64,000 nt of DNA from Oscillospiraceae bacterium Marseille-Q3528 (GTDB taxonomy: Bacteria > Bacillota > Clostridia > Lachnospirales > Lachnospiraceae), in the NCBI GenBank assembly GCA_018223385.1, contig JAGTTR010000013.1:45516-109515 (forward strand), read 5' to 3'. Below, piece by piece: positions 19,146-28,227 of the stretch (position 1 is its first letter; each line of letters opens with the position of its first letter). Both the position numbers and the translations under genes were made by a program. The notes below the pieces were generated by a model that was given only the letters and a program-made list of their open reading frames with translations, ran no database searches and had not been told where the DNA came from.

Positions 19146-19194
19146 GCGTTCCCTATAGGAATCGAACCTACAATAGAGTCTTAGGAGTTCATCC
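19146..19194 (-). other. Attachment site 1: 3' half of a tRNA-Arg(CCU)-like gene
   Basis: The minus strand reads an anticodon loop CTCCTAA (anticodon CCT), a five-base stem strand, a T-arm with TTCGATT loop, and an acceptor strand AGGGAAC plus discriminator G. The sequence 5' of the anticodon loop does not pair with the anticodon stem and no D-arm exists, so only the 3' half is present. This is the usual scar of a tRNA-directed integrative element. It shares CTTAGGAG (19180-19187) with the two other sites in the window and marks the left end of the accreted islands. Confidence 0.8.
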
Positions 19195-19454
19195 TGGTAC
19201 AGAAAACAGCTTGCATTCTATGTCAATCAAAGTCATTCAAAGCCTTGATTTTACTGCTTTTTCTGTCAATTTCAGAAAAGATAAGAAAACCTGTTTTCAT
19301 CTGAGAAATTACAGTTTGTGTGGAAAAATGGTGGATTTTCCACCATTAGGGTAAAGCCAACCTGTTCCTTCCAATTATAAATGATGACTACCATTACCTG
19401 ACATTTTACAGTAATGATTATTTGGTTTTCTTATTAGATCTATGTCTATTATAC
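19181..19454. repeat. Left copy of a 274-bp direct repeat
   Basis: From TTAGGAG at 19181 the sequence matches 63727-64000 nearly base for base with no indel, an offset of exactly 44546. The match runs to the window edge, so the full repeat may be longer. It begins in the tRNA anticodon loop and continues into non-coding element end DNA that includes an inverted GGTGGA/TCCACC motif. Confidence 0.95.
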
Positions 19455-19537
19455 CGTGCTTGCGGTCAACTGTCGATAACAAATTGACCGCAAATGTATT
19501 ATTTTTTCTTACGTTTACACTTTGTATCACAAAACTT

Positions 19538-19735
19538 CTACACTTCAAATACTCGGAAGTGTTTCTGAACAGATTCATATTTCCCTGTTTCGTAATTTAG
19601 TATTTTCCATACCGGATTTAATTGCTCATCCGTTAACGGAGTAACCTGATTGTCTTTATCCAGCCATGCAAAAATTACCTGTTCTGATTCTATCCAGGTT
19701 AAGTTTTTATCCTTCTTTATCTCATCAATATTCTC
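19538..19735 (-). pseudogene. Open fragment without a start codon, unknown protein
   Basis: A 65-codon frame encodes a plausible, charged, aromatic-rich sequence (for example TWIESEQVIFAWLDKDNQV and TPLTDEQLNPVWKIL) but has no ATG/GTG/TTG in frame before an upstream stop. I do not recognise it. It is probably the tail of a gene lost when the element end was rearranged. Confidence 0.4.
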
Positions 19736-19771
19736 CTAAATATTTTTCTAGTCATTGCAATATAAAATTGC

Positions 19772-20344
19772 TTATACAGTCTCTCCCTTAAGAGTCCTGG
19801 TATTCTGGATAATATACAGAGTGACCGATATGACCATCATTATAGCGCACAAACCAATCAACAGATCTGATACCATCGGTGTAATGTGGAACCATATAAT
19901 ATGCACCGCTGCAGTTCCATATAATAAAAAGGTTACTATCTTTCCATGCCAGTCTGCACCATGTACTTTTCCTGTCTTTCGTATCACAAGACATCCACTG
20001 ACTACCATATACAGCTCCTTACCTGCCATTATTACGATTAAAAGAAGCACATGCGGAAAGCGAGTAAACAGACAGATTAGCATCGCTGCCTGTGTCAGCT
20101 TATCAGCCACCGGATCAAGTATTTTTCCTAAATTACTAATCCCATGGAATCTTCTTGCGATATATCCATCAGCAAGATCCGTAAGACCAGACAGCAATAA
20201 GATTTCACCAGCTAACAGAGGATTTTTCTTTACACAATAACTCCATATAATTACCGGAATCAGACAAAGCCGAAAAAAAGAAAGAAGATTAGGAACCGTA
20301 ATAATTCTATTCAAATTTTCTTCCTGATTCACTTCACTCTGCAT
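19772..20344 (-). CDS. CDP-alcohol phosphatidyltransferase (PgsA/CLS-II-like)
   Basis: Membrane enzyme that swaps CMP on a CDP-lipid for an alcohol such as glycerol-3-phosphate or phosphatidylglycerol. The family motif D-G-x2-A-R-x8-G-x3-D-x3-D is complete: DGYIARRFHGISNLGKILD then PVADK. About five hydrophobic segments in 190 residues, the normal size. It overlaps the upstream FUSC gene by 11 bp and closes an operon that also carries a two-component system and a PLD-fold enzyme. It therefore probably contributes phosphatidylglycerol or cardiolipin to envelope remodelling. Which alcohol is used cannot be read. Confidence 0.88.
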   Translation of the reverse strand: MQSEVNQEENLNRIITVPNLLSFFRLCLIPVIIWSYCVKKNPLLAGEILLLSGLTDLADGYIARRFHGISNLGKILDPVADKLTQAAMLICLFTRFPHVLLLIVIMAGKELYMVVSGCLVIRKTGKVHGADWHGKIVTFLLYGTAAVHIIWFHITPMVSDLLIGLCAIMMVISVTLYIIQNTRTLKGETV

Positions 20345-21398
20345 GTACGGTCACCTCACTTTCCTTTTTTTTAGACATAAACCAATAAAATATAACACAA
20401 AATGCTAAAGCAAACACAACACCAAAAACATTTTGAATCACTCTAAGACTAACCGCTCCTTGTAGTCCATAAGTCTCTGCAGCAATGGCTAAAGCACCAA
20501 ATGTGTTAAATACTGCCTGCCAGCCATATTGTGCTGAAAATCCTACACCGATTCCACCAAGAATTCCTATATATGCATAGATTGACGAAGGAAGCAGAAA
20601 ATATAATACTGTAAAACATATAACACCTGCAATATTTCCGACAATCCTTTTACGGACTCTGTAGTGCATATCTTCCATAAATGGCAAAATCGCGGACATG
20701 GCCGCAATACCAGCCCACATTGCACGTGGCATATTACAAAGTTCTGCAATGCAAAGGACAATCGGTACGCATAAAATCTGACATATCTGCCATTTTGTTC
20801 TGGAAGAAGTGATATCAAATTCTTGTATCAGATCTTTCAGATTTCTTTTATAAGTTCTGTTTTTATGATTTCGATAAAATACGAAGCAGGTAAGTGCTGC
20901 ACCTAAAGCCATTCCGACTAATCGCATCTGATAGCTTTTTCCCGTAACATCATAACCATATAGCAGTAGATACCCAAGAACCAATGTAGATTGATTAAAC
21001 ATGAATGGATTATGGCATCCGAACAGAATCAACACAGCCAGTGCCGCAATATTTAACAGCATTCCCAATACCGGTGAAAACTGATTTGCTAAATGCGGAC
21101 ATACAGTCATAATTACAAAGAACAAAGCCAAAAGCATCGTAGATTGTCCGGTGTGGATCCCCAGATCCGCATTCCGAAATACCATAAGGCATAATAAAAC
21201 TACTACACCCACAATACTATTCTCATTTCCAAATAAGATACTGAAAATAGTAACAAATAAAAAACAAAATGCCATTGTAACAGCTATCTTTACCAAATAT
21301 ACCAGTATATGATATGATTTTTCTTTCACTGTTTCACTCTTTTTCAACAGATTTTTAGAACCTGCCTGATTTAACTGCAATTCCTGATAAAATGTCAT
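20334..21398 (-). CDS. FUSC / aromatic acid exporter-like membrane protein
   Basis: 354 residues with two blocks of about five membrane helices separated by a short cytoplasmic stretch, the FUSC (fusaric acid resistance, ArAE) architecture. The second block begins near NMPRAMWAGIAAMSAILPFM, a conserved FUSC-type segment. Relatives export aromatic or amphipathic acids. Bile acids are an attractive but unproven cargo given the bile salt hydrolase in the same element. It lies 31 bp downstream of the histidine kinase gene and overlaps the phosphatidyltransferase gene. Confidence 0.75.
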   Translation of the reverse strand: MTFYQELQLNQAGSKNLLKKSETVKEKSYHILVYLVKIAVTMAFCFLFVTIFSILFGNENSIVGVVVLLCLMVFRNADLGIHTGQSTMLLALFFVIMTVCPHLANQFSPVLGMLLNIAALAVLILFGCHNPFMFNQSTLVLGYLLLYGYDVTGKSYQMRLVGMALGAALTCFVFYRNHKNRTYKRNLKDLIQEFDITSSRTKWQICQILCVPIVLCIAELCNMPRAMWAGIAAMSAILPFMEDMHYRVRKRIVGNIAGVICFTVLYFLLPSSIYAYIGILGGIGVGFSAQYGWQAVFNTFGALAIAAETYGLQGAVSLRVIQNVFGVVFALAFCVIFYWFMSKKKESEVTVHAE

Positions 21399-21429
21399 GT
21401 AATTCCTCCTCTATCTGTTTTTCTTAAAC

Positions 21430-22473
21430 TTATATGGCCTCATCTTTCTGTATTGGAAGCTCTACAACAAATCTGCATCCACCATATTCCCGGTTTTCTG
21501 CCTTGATTGTCCCGCCAGCACTATCTACGATCCGTTTCACAAGTGCAAGGCCGAGACCATTTCCTTCTGCTTTGTGAGAACCGTCTGCCTGATAAAATTT
21601 ATCAAATATTCTGGTTTTCACATCATCCTCTATTCCCGGTCCTTCATCTTCCAAAATAAACATTACAGAATCCTTTTCCTGCTTCAGAAACATCATAATT
21701 GTCCCCTTTGCAGGACTGAACTTAATCGCATTATCTAAAAGATTCATCCATATATGCATAAAAAGTCCTTCATTCCCAGTATATTTAACTTCCTCCAGCT
21801 CTACCTGGAAACCAATTTCTTTTTCTGTCCATTTTGTCTCCAGGGAAAGAAATGCCTGACGGATCTGTTCATCCAAACGATATTCTGTTTTTTTCATTGG
21901 TATGTTCTGATTCTCTAACTTGGATAACAGCAAAATATTTCCAACCAATCCGGAAAGCCTTTGGGTATTAAACAGGATTTTTTCTACATATTCCTCTTGC
22001 TCCTGAGACAGTTCTTCTCCCTGAAGAAGCATTGTATACCCTTCAATGGCATTGATCGGGGTCTTAAACTCATGAGAAACATTGGAGACAAAATCCATCT
22101 GCAGTACTTCTGTTGCACGAAGCTCTTTTGTCATCACATTAAAACTCTGGTAAGATTCTCCAACCTCTGCGATACGGCTGTTCGTTTCCAAGTGCTGTTC
22201 AAAATCTCCCTGCGAAACTTCCTTCATTGCTTTACTGAGTCTGGTAATTGGTTCCAGCAACCTTGCATTGATAAAGGAAGTAGTCAGCCCTGCAATCAAT
22301 GTATTAAAAATCAAAAGCCAGCCAAGCACAGGTATGCTACCAGGCAGATTAAAAAAATGATTCAAAAAAGCAAATAATAACGCAGATATGACTGTTGAAA
22401 ATACAAGTGCCAGCCAGATTGCACCAGTCAGACAGGATCGGATCCGCAATTCTTTTTCTTTCTTTTGTTCCAT
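21430..22473 (-). CDS. Sensor histidine kinase (HAMP-HisKA-HATPase)
   Basis: 347 residues. Two membrane helices (about 15-35 and 48-68) enclose only a short external loop, so this is an intramembrane-sensing type. HAMP follows (LLEPITRLSKAMKEVSQGDF), then the H-box FVSNVSHEFKTPINAIEG, then N/G boxes with DEGPGI and GNGLGLALV. Its start overlaps the last base of the response-regulator gene. Small external loops are typical of kinases that monitor membrane stress, which fits the lipid-enzyme neighbourhood (inference). Confidence 0.92.
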   Translation of the reverse strand: MEQKKEKELRIRSCLTGAIWLALVFSTVISALLFAFLNHFFNLPGSIPVLGWLLIFNTLIAGLTTSFINARLLEPITRLSKAMKEVSQGDFEQHLETNSRIAEVGESYQSFNVMTKELRATEVLQMDFVSNVSHEFKTPINAIEGYTMLLQGEELSQEQEEYVEKILFNTQRLSGLVGNILLLSKLENQNIPMKKTEYRLDEQIRQAFLSLETKWTEKEIGFQVELEEVKYTGNEGLFMHIWMNLLDNAIKFSPAKGTIMMFLKQEKDSVMFILEDEGPGIEDDVKTRIFDKFYQADGSHKAEGNGLGLALVKRIVDSAGGTIKAENREYGGCRFVVELPIQKDEAI

Positions 22474-23144
22474 TATTTTTTCACCACCTTGTATCCAATT
22501 CCACGCATTGTTACGATTTCAAAATCAGGGTTATCTTTCAAACGCTCCCTGATTCTTCCTATATGTACCTCTATCGTATGTGGGTCTGCCTCCGTCTCGT
22601 ATCCCCATACTTCATCCATCAACTGTTGTTTTGTAAATATTCTGCCTGACGAAGCTGCAAGCTTATATAAAAGCAGGAATTCTTTTTTAGGCAAAACAAG
22701 ACTTTCCTTATCAGTTGTAACCGTCATTGCATCATAATCAAACTCTGTTGAACCGATCACAATTTTGTGTTCATTCAGTATCTGTGCACGGCGAAGCAGT
22801 GCTCCGACTCTTAAAACCATTTCATTCACATTTACCGGTTTTACCATATAATCGTCACTTCCCGAAAGAAATCCCTGGCGCATATCATCAAAGGAACCTT
22901 TCGCAGTGATCATAAGTACCGGTATCTGATATCCTGCTGAACGGAGTTCCGACACCAGTTCATAACCATCCATAACCGGCATCATAATATCGGAAATGAT
23001 CAGATCAATATACTCTTTATCCAATATTTCTAATGCCAGTGCTCCATCCGATGCACTTTTGACCTGATATCCATTCTTCTCAAGCACTTTTTGGAATAGC
23101 TGGCTTAATTCTTTATCATCTTCTACAATTAATATTTGAAACAC
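22473..23144 (-). CDS. OmpR/PhoB-family response regulator
   Basis: 223 residues. The receiver domain has the acidic pocket near the N-terminus (IVEDDKE), phosphoacceptor in IDLIISDIMMP, and Lys in SDDYMVKP. The C-terminal winged helix carries the usual signature (PLxLxEF-like LPKKEFLLLYKLA, VWGYETEADPHTIEVHIGRI). Direct repeats TTGAGG with 11-bp spacing in front of the PLD gene (24648-24664) are the obvious candidate binding site, suggesting that it controls its own operon. Confidence 0.95.
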   Translation of the reverse strand: MFQILIVEDDKELSQLFQKVLEKNGYQVKSASDGALALEILDKEYIDLIISDIMMPVMDGYELVSELRSAGYQIPVLMITAKGSFDDMRQGFLSGSDDYMVKPVNVNEMVLRVGALLRRAQILNEHKIVIGSTEFDYDAMTVTTDKESLVLPKKEFLLLYKLAASSGRIFTKQQLMDEVWGYETEADPHTIEVHIGRIRERLKDNPDFEIVTMRGIGYKVVKK

Positions 23145-23162
23145 GATCTTCTTCCTCCTTTA

Positions 23163-24596
23163 TCAGAACAGATATCTTGCCCATCCAAGCAGATGCTGTA
23201 CCAAAAGTACGTTTCTCTGACGCTTCTTTGTCAATTCAATTGGCTCTACATGATACGGATCACGATAGGTTCCATCTTCCAATACCTGTCGGGACACTCT
23301 TTCATATTCCATCATGCCTTCTTCCAACTGTTTATTAATCTCTTTGCTACGTATTACAAGCATCAGTTCCGTATCCAGATACGTGCTTCTCATATCCATG
23401 TTAAAGGAACCGATTACGGATAGATCATCATCAATCAGGATGCTTTTTCCGTGGTAAGAATAGCCGCCTTCATACTCCCAGATATCAATTCCTGTATTTA
23501 AAATTCTGTTTCTGTTTCTCGCATAATCAGCAGAACCAAACGGATTTCCATTGTTGGCAACCGAATTGGTCATGATAGAAAAATCCGGAACTCTCTCCGC
23601 AATCTCTTTCCATGTATTATACATCATATCATTGCAGATAATATATGGTGTATGAATTTTCACGCGCTCTTTTGCATTTTTCATTAGTTCTCCCAGTTGA
23701 TACCAGACTACTGGTTCCTTGGGACCTGTGTGGATAGGATTTGACACTAATGCAATCTTTTCTGTCTCAAAAGTTTCGTCCGTGTAATCGGTATCGCAGA
23801 TTCTTTCCTTATTCTCTTCAAAATATTTCTGATAGCCGTTCTGCAGCTCTAAAACTGCGTTCTTTACAGATTTTCTATTTGCCAGTTTTTTATTATCATG
23901 AAAATAACCACTGTCTTCTTGTTCCCATATCGTTTCAAAATACTCTAACAACTGGTTAACTGAATTTTCTTTCTCAGGTTCATCGCAAACCACTAACACA
24001 TCTCTGTCATAGTTCTTATGTCCCAGAAAATCACCCAGGAAATAATTGTATGTATTTCTTCCACCAAGAATATATGTCTTACCATCTGCAATCAAATATT
24101 TATCATGCATTCTCCCCATCATCTTCCATGGTTTCAACGGATTGGCCTTATTATACAGTTTAATTTCAACATTCTCATGGGAAGATAATCCATAGAAATA
24201 CGGATTGCCTTCCATATCAACCCAGCTCTCCATTCCATCTACTAACAGACGAACATGCACACCTCTGTCTGCCGCATCATGCAGTGCTCCTAAGATCAAT
24301 TTTCCACTTTCATCTGATTGAAATGCAAAAGTAGAAAGAATAATGTCTTCTTTTGCATTTCGGATCAAACGCACTCTTTGTAAAAGTGCTTCTGGATTTT
24401 TTTCTATGATCACTGCTCGTTCCATATTCTCGCTGCGTTCGTTCCACGAATTATTTTGTGTTTCTTTTTTGATGGTATTAGACACTTCCGGCTGTTTTTT
24501 ATATGCAATACAGATTCCAAATAATTCATAAAAAGCCACACATAAAAAAATTGACAGTATAACAAAAACAATTTTACATATCTTACGTTTTCCCAT
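23163..24596 (-). CDS. Phospholipase D-fold protein (cardiolipin synthase-like)
   Basis: 477 residues with one N-terminal membrane helix (5-25) and two HKD motifs: HDKYLIADGKTYILGGRN and HGKSILIDDDLSVIGSFN, each with downstream Gly/Ser-x-Asn. This two-motif layout is that of cardiolipin synthases and related transphosphatidylases. It differs clearly from the second PLD-fold gene at 24769-26328, which has two N-terminal helices and canonical ClsA order. It is the first gene of the operon PLD - RR - HK - FUSC - CDP-alcohol transferase, 18 bp ahead of the regulator gene. Confidence 0.85.
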   Translation of the reverse strand: MGKRKICKIVFVILSIFLCVAFYELFGICIAYKKQPEVSNTIKKETQNNSWNERSENMERAVIIEKNPEALLQRVRLIRNAKEDIILSTFAFQSDESGKLILGALHDAADRGVHVRLLVDGMESWVDMEGNPYFYGLSSHENVEIKLYNKANPLKPWKMMGRMHDKYLIADGKTYILGGRNTYNYFLGDFLGHKNYDRDVLVVCDEPEKENSVNQLLEYFETIWEQEDSGYFHDNKKLANRKSVKNAVLELQNGYQKYFEENKERICDTDYTDETFETEKIALVSNPIHTGPKEPVVWYQLGELMKNAKERVKIHTPYIICNDMMYNTWKEIAERVPDFSIMTNSVANNGNPFGSADYARNRNRILNTGIDIWEYEGGYSYHGKSILIDDDLSVIGSFNMDMRSTYLDTELMLVIRSKEINKQLEEGMMEYERVSRQVLEDGTYRDPYHVEPIELTKKRQRNVLLVQHLLGWARYLF

Positions 24597-24619
24597 CGCA
24601 CATCACCTGACTTTTTTTC

Positions 24620-24664
24620 ATCTTATGTCTATACAATACAAAGTCAACCTCAATTTTACCTCAA
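24620..24664 (-). promoter_or_regulatory. Promoter with OmpR-type direct repeats
   Basis: On the minus strand TTGAGG occurs twice with an 11-bp period (24659-24664 and 24648-24653). It directly abuts a -35 TTGACT (24642-24647), which is 16 bases from a -10 TAAGAT (24620-24625). Tandem half-sites one turn apart, immediately upstream of -35, are the standard activator position for OmpR-family regulators. Confidence 0.65.
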
Positions 24665-24716
24665 CAGAATTAATTTTATCCATGTAAATTTCCTGTACCG
24701 GCAATCAGACATAACA

Positions 24717-24758
24717 AAAACGACCTCTCAAAATCAACTATTTTTTGAAAGGTCGTTT
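24717..24758 (-). terminator. Intrinsic terminator of the cardiolipin synthase gene
   Basis: AAACGACCT and AGGTCGTTT arms with additional TCAAAA/TTTTGA pairing and a terminal T-run on the minus strand. Confidence 0.85.
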
Positions 24759-24768
24759 CACTAAATTC

Positions 24769-26328
24769 TTATAACAATCCAGCAAATAATCTCATAAATA
24801 ATTGTCCCAGTCGCAAATATGCACTGCGCCCAGTACAATATTGATCTGTTACATCACGACATTCTCCCATCGTTCTTATCAGATCATTTTTAATTTCCAC
24901 AACTGCCTGACAATCTGCCATAAAACAGCCGTTTTCAAAATGATGATATAAGCTTCTATAATCCAGATTGATTGTTCCACAGGTTGCCATACAGTCATCC
25001 ACTATACTCATTTTCGCATGGCAAAATCCTGGTGTCCATTCATAAACTCGCACTCCATGTTTAACCAATCCATGATAAAAAGAGCGAGTTATATTATAAA
25101 TGAATTTTTTATCAGGAATTCCTGGTGTGATAATTCTTACGTCTACCCCTCGCTTAGCAGCCAGACATAACGCATGTGTCATTTCGTCTGTTATAATTAG
25201 ATATGGTGTCATAAACCAACAGTAATTTTCGGCCTTATTTATCATACTGATATAAACTTCTTCTCCGACCTGCTCATTATCCATAGGATTGTCTGCATAA
25301 GGCTGAACAAAACCTGTTTGCTGTGCTTTATAATCGTAATGAATAATGTATTTACTAAAATCAGTATCATTCGTAGCTTTTTCACTAACAGCATTCCACA
25401 TTTCTAAAAATGTCACTGTAAGCGACTGAACAGCATCTCCTTCTAAACGAATACCGGTATCTTTCCACTGCCCATACGGATGCGTATAATTAAAGTATTC
25501 ATTTGCAAGATTATATCCACCTGTAAATCCAACTTTTCCATCAATTACTGTTATTTTTCTGTGATCACGATTGTTCAAAAATAGATTTAAGCCTGGCACA
25601 AATGGATTGAATACACGACAATGAATTCCTATACTCTCCATCTTTTTTACAAAATCTATGTTAATAAAACCTATAGACCCCATATCATCATAGAATACCC
25701 TGACTTCCACACCGGCTTTTACTCTCTCTTCCAGAACATCTTGAATCTTATGCCAAGCTTCAGCATCTTCTATCGCATGATATTCCATGAAGATAAACTT
25801 TTGTGCTTTCGCAAGTTCTTCAAGCTGTGCCTCTAATCCCTTCACTGCTTCATCAAAATACTTGATATCCGTATTCTGATAGATTGGATACCACGAATTT
25901 CTTTGTATGTAACTTGCAATATTTCCTGCTTTCGGAATCTTTTCTTTTATTCTGCTTAAACACTCCTGATTGTCTGGAAGCATTGGTAACAATTTGCTAT
26001 CAATTTCTGCATATCGCTCACGCATTTTATGCGTGCCACCATTTAAGCCAATCAATAAATACAGGCCTACACCCATAATTGGGAAAATCAGAATTAAAAT
26101 GACCCAAGGCATTTTCATAGAAGATGTCTTATCTGACGCATACAATCTCAAAACTAAGATTCCACTTAAAATTCTGGTAAATAAATTTATGATTTCTGCA
26201 TATTCATTCAAGCGCGTTACGATAGTAATAATAAAAATCACTTCAAGAAAAATACAGATTATGGAAAAGCACAATCGTTTTATTCCATTTTTTGTTTTTG
26301 CTTTTCCTTCTAAGGTATCTTGCTTCAT
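24769..26328 (-). CDS. cls: Cardiolipin synthase (PLD superfamily, ClsA-type)
   Basis: 519 residues. Two N-terminal membrane helices (about 18-38 and 70-92) are followed by two PLD domains with HKD motifs: NRDHRKITVIDGKVGFTGG and FCHAKMSIVDDCMATCGTIN. It joins two phosphatidylglycerols into cardiolipin and glycerol at the inner membrane. Size and order match ClsA. It lies 45 bp downstream of the bile salt hydrolase gene on the same strand and ends at a strong terminator, so the two are probably one transcript. Cardiolipin enrichment is a known envelope response to detergents; the link to bile is inference. Confidence 0.92.
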   Translation of the reverse strand: MKQDTLEGKAKTKNGIKRLCFSIICIFLEVIFIITIVTRLNEYAEIINLFTRILSGILVLRLYASDKTSSMKMPWVILILIFPIMGVGLYLLIGLNGGTHKMRERYAEIDSKLLPMLPDNQECLSRIKEKIPKAGNIASYIQRNSWYPIYQNTDIKYFDEAVKGLEAQLEELAKAQKFIFMEYHAIEDAEAWHKIQDVLEERVKAGVEVRVFYDDMGSIGFINIDFVKKMESIGIHCRVFNPFVPGLNLFLNNRDHRKITVIDGKVGFTGGYNLANEYFNYTHPYGQWKDTGIRLEGDAVQSLTVTFLEMWNAVSEKATNDTDFSKYIIHYDYKAQQTGFVQPYADNPMDNEQVGEEVYISMINKAENYCWFMTPYLIITDEMTHALCLAAKRGVDVRIITPGIPDKKFIYNITRSFYHGLVKHGVRVYEWTPGFCHAKMSIVDDCMATCGTINLDYRSLYHHFENGCFMADCQAVVEIKNDLIRTMGECRDVTDQYCTGRSAYLRLGQLFMRLFAGLL

Positions 26329-26373
26329 ATGTATTCCACCTCTTCTTTCTACGTCAGCTCTATATTCAAAATA

Positions 26374-27351
26374 CTATTTATTTTGATAATTGATTCGTTC
26401 CCCTTGAATTACTGGATAACAAATCAATTTATTACTTTCCAGATTCTCTGCATGCATATCTACCGCACTGATCTGATGATTTTCATAAGTATTATAATAA
26501 TAGATGCCTTTAATAACATTACAACAAGATGTATACAATGTGATTTCATATTTTCCATCAGTCACTTCGCAACATCCACGTTGCTGATCCACAGATCCAA
26601 GAATGTGAAAGAACTGACTAACACTTTCTTCCTCAGATTCACCTGAAATTGCATTTACCTTTGTAAAAGCCACACGCACAAAACGAGAAGAAGATGAAAG
26701 ATCTCCCGGAAGACCTAAACCTCCCATACCTCTACTATATGCATCAAGAGCCAAATTTCCTCCAAAAGTGTTTTTGGGTTGCTTTGGGGATAAATACATA
26801 TAATTATTTAATTGAAACATCTGCTGTGGAAATGGCGGATTATTCGTAAGCACTCCTACAGGATTATCGTAAATATGTAGACCATCTGACATAGACTCTA
26901 CAGTAATTGATTCATTTTCGTCAGCGATAATCCAATGTAATTGTGCTAATGGCAATTGCTCGCTGAAAGGAGTATTAACAATATTAATTCGATTAAGAAG
27001 CTTACGAACTTCTGCTAAAGAAGCACACTGACTTAAAATCCATGGAATAAATTCAAACTGTGCAATATTTTCCACATCTGGTTGAACCTCGGAATAAACA
27101 GCATTTCCGACAAAATTCAGACCTGCCATTGCCACTCCTTTTTCATTCATCGCATCATAATATAAAGGATAATCCTCCGCAACATGAGCCATTCCAATAA
27201 TTGCATAATGATTTTTCATATCGCCAACATGACGGAAATGAAATGAATAGTTACGTGGTGTAATTACTATCTGATCACCGTAAGAGAATTCATAATCGAG
27301 GGTTCGTCCAAAGTAAAAATCTTTTGTCTTATAGGTTGCTGCTGTACACAT
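26374..27351 (-). CDS. bsh: Bile salt hydrolase (choloylglycine hydrolase family)
   Basis: Cleaves the amide bond of glycine- or taurine-conjugated bile salts. It is an Ntn hydrolase with the nucleophile exposed at Cys2 after Met removal (MCTAATYKTKDFYFGRTLDY). Arg16 and Asp19 of the active site are in the same stretch. A conserved Asn lies in VLTNNPPFPQQ and an Arg in SSSRFVRVAF. 325 residues, the family norm, no signal peptide, so intracellular. AGGAGG precedes the ATG. Penicillin V acylases share the fold, but the residue pattern and the lipid-remodelling neighbours favour bile salts. Confidence 0.92.
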   Translation of the reverse strand: MCTAATYKTKDFYFGRTLDYEFSYGDQIVITPRNYSFHFRHVGDMKNHYAIIGMAHVAEDYPLYYDAMNEKGVAMAGLNFVGNAVYSEVQPDVENIAQFEFIPWILSQCASLAEVRKLLNRINIVNTPFSEQLPLAQLHWIIADENESITVESMSDGLHIYDNPVGVLTNNPPFPQQMFQLNNYMYLSPKQPKNTFGGNLALDAYSRGMGGLGLPGDLSSSSRFVRVAFTKVNAISGESEEESVSQFFHILGSVDQQRGCCEVTDGKYEITLYTSCCNVIKGIYYYNTYENHQISAVDMHAENLESNKLICYPVIQGERINYQNK

Positions 27352-27554
27352 GATTGTTTATCCTCCTAAATAATATGAACTATATCAATAAGTTTTTTGT
27401 TGAACAATAGTATAGCACAATTCTATTGTTTTGTTTCAAATTCACATATAATCATACTTTCAAGGACTACATTATTTTCCATCAAAAAAAGCCCACCCAC
27501 ATCTGGATTTTTCCTAATGCCAGTAGACTCTGTTTTATTTCCATTATTATATTT

Positions 27555-27869
27555 TTATTCAGCTTTCAATCTCTTCGCCAGACTCGTCAGCAATGCCGCC
27601 ATCTCCGGATTTCCCAGAACCTTCATCAAAAGTTCCGCATCCACACCTTCCGGAACAGCCACCGTGTTTGCTGTCTGAGCAGCATCTGCACCCTTCATCT
27701 GCGGATTAAGATTTTCCGTGTTATAAAACGCATCCTCCATTCTCTGTGCATTCTTTCGCCTGTCCTCGTCAATGATATGGCCATATACCTCTGTCACCAT
27801 GTCCGCCTATGCATGTCCGGAATCGCCCTGGACCGCTTTGATGTCTCCACCACTAAGCTTCAGCTTGTA
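27555..27869 (-). pseudogene. Tyrosine integrase C-terminal remnant with an internal stop
   Basis: Reading from the right, YKLKLSGGDIKAVQGDSGHA is followed by TAG (27807-27809), then ADMVTEVYGHIIDEDRR and a tail to the stop at 27555. This is the end of a tyrosine recombinase of the Tn916/phage type: the G-H box and the catalytic Tyr in VYGHI. A CAG-to-TAG change would explain the stop, and everything upstream of the last roughly 100 codons is gone. It lies next to attachment site 2, as an element integrase would. Not functional. Confidence 0.8.
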
Positions 27870-27952
27870 TGATTTGGAAATGCTCTTAATCGTTCCATTT
27901 CAATCTCAACAACTTTTTCATCCGGATCTCTTACATCCGTTTTTTTATCCAT
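27860..27952 (-). pseudogene. Truncated parB start fused to the integrase remnant
   Basis: A strong AGAGGAGG site precedes an ATG (27950-27952) opening a 30-codon frame, MDKKTDVRDPDEKVVEIEME then RLRAFPNH. ERLRAFPNH resembles the segment with which ParB/Spo0J-type proteins of these elements begin their N-terminal domain. Directly after it the sequence switches to integrase coding in another frame. A deletion therefore joined the start of a parB gene to the end of an integrase gene. Confidence 0.6.
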
Positions 27953-27982
27953 AAGCTATCCTCCTCTAAAATATCTGTAACG

Positions 27983-28027
27983 AAAAAAATCCGCCCAGAA
28001 TAGATTCTTAATCTAATCTGAGCGGAT
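27983..28027 (-). terminator. Intrinsic terminator upstream of the parB/integrase scar
   Basis: ATCCGC...GCGGAT arms (27989-28027) with a seven-T run on the minus strand. Confidence 0.7.
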
Positions 28028-28227
28028 AGATCCGTCAGGCCTGTTTTGTTCAGGCAAGAAAACCGTATTTACATTCATTGACACCCCAATCCTTATCCTA
28101 CGCTGTAGTTATCTCCGTTCGGTGCCAGGATTGAATTATTGCATTGGTGCCCGTTAAGAAATTTCGGTGCTCAATATCTGCGTTTAAGTGTTCTCTCAGT
28201 GCTCACGAGCACCGGAAAAAAGAAAAA

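Noticed and set aside
19146..19194. Functional tRNA genes at the three attachment sites
   Set aside because: Only the 3' halves exist. The sequence 5' of the anticodon loop neither pairs nor contains a D-arm.
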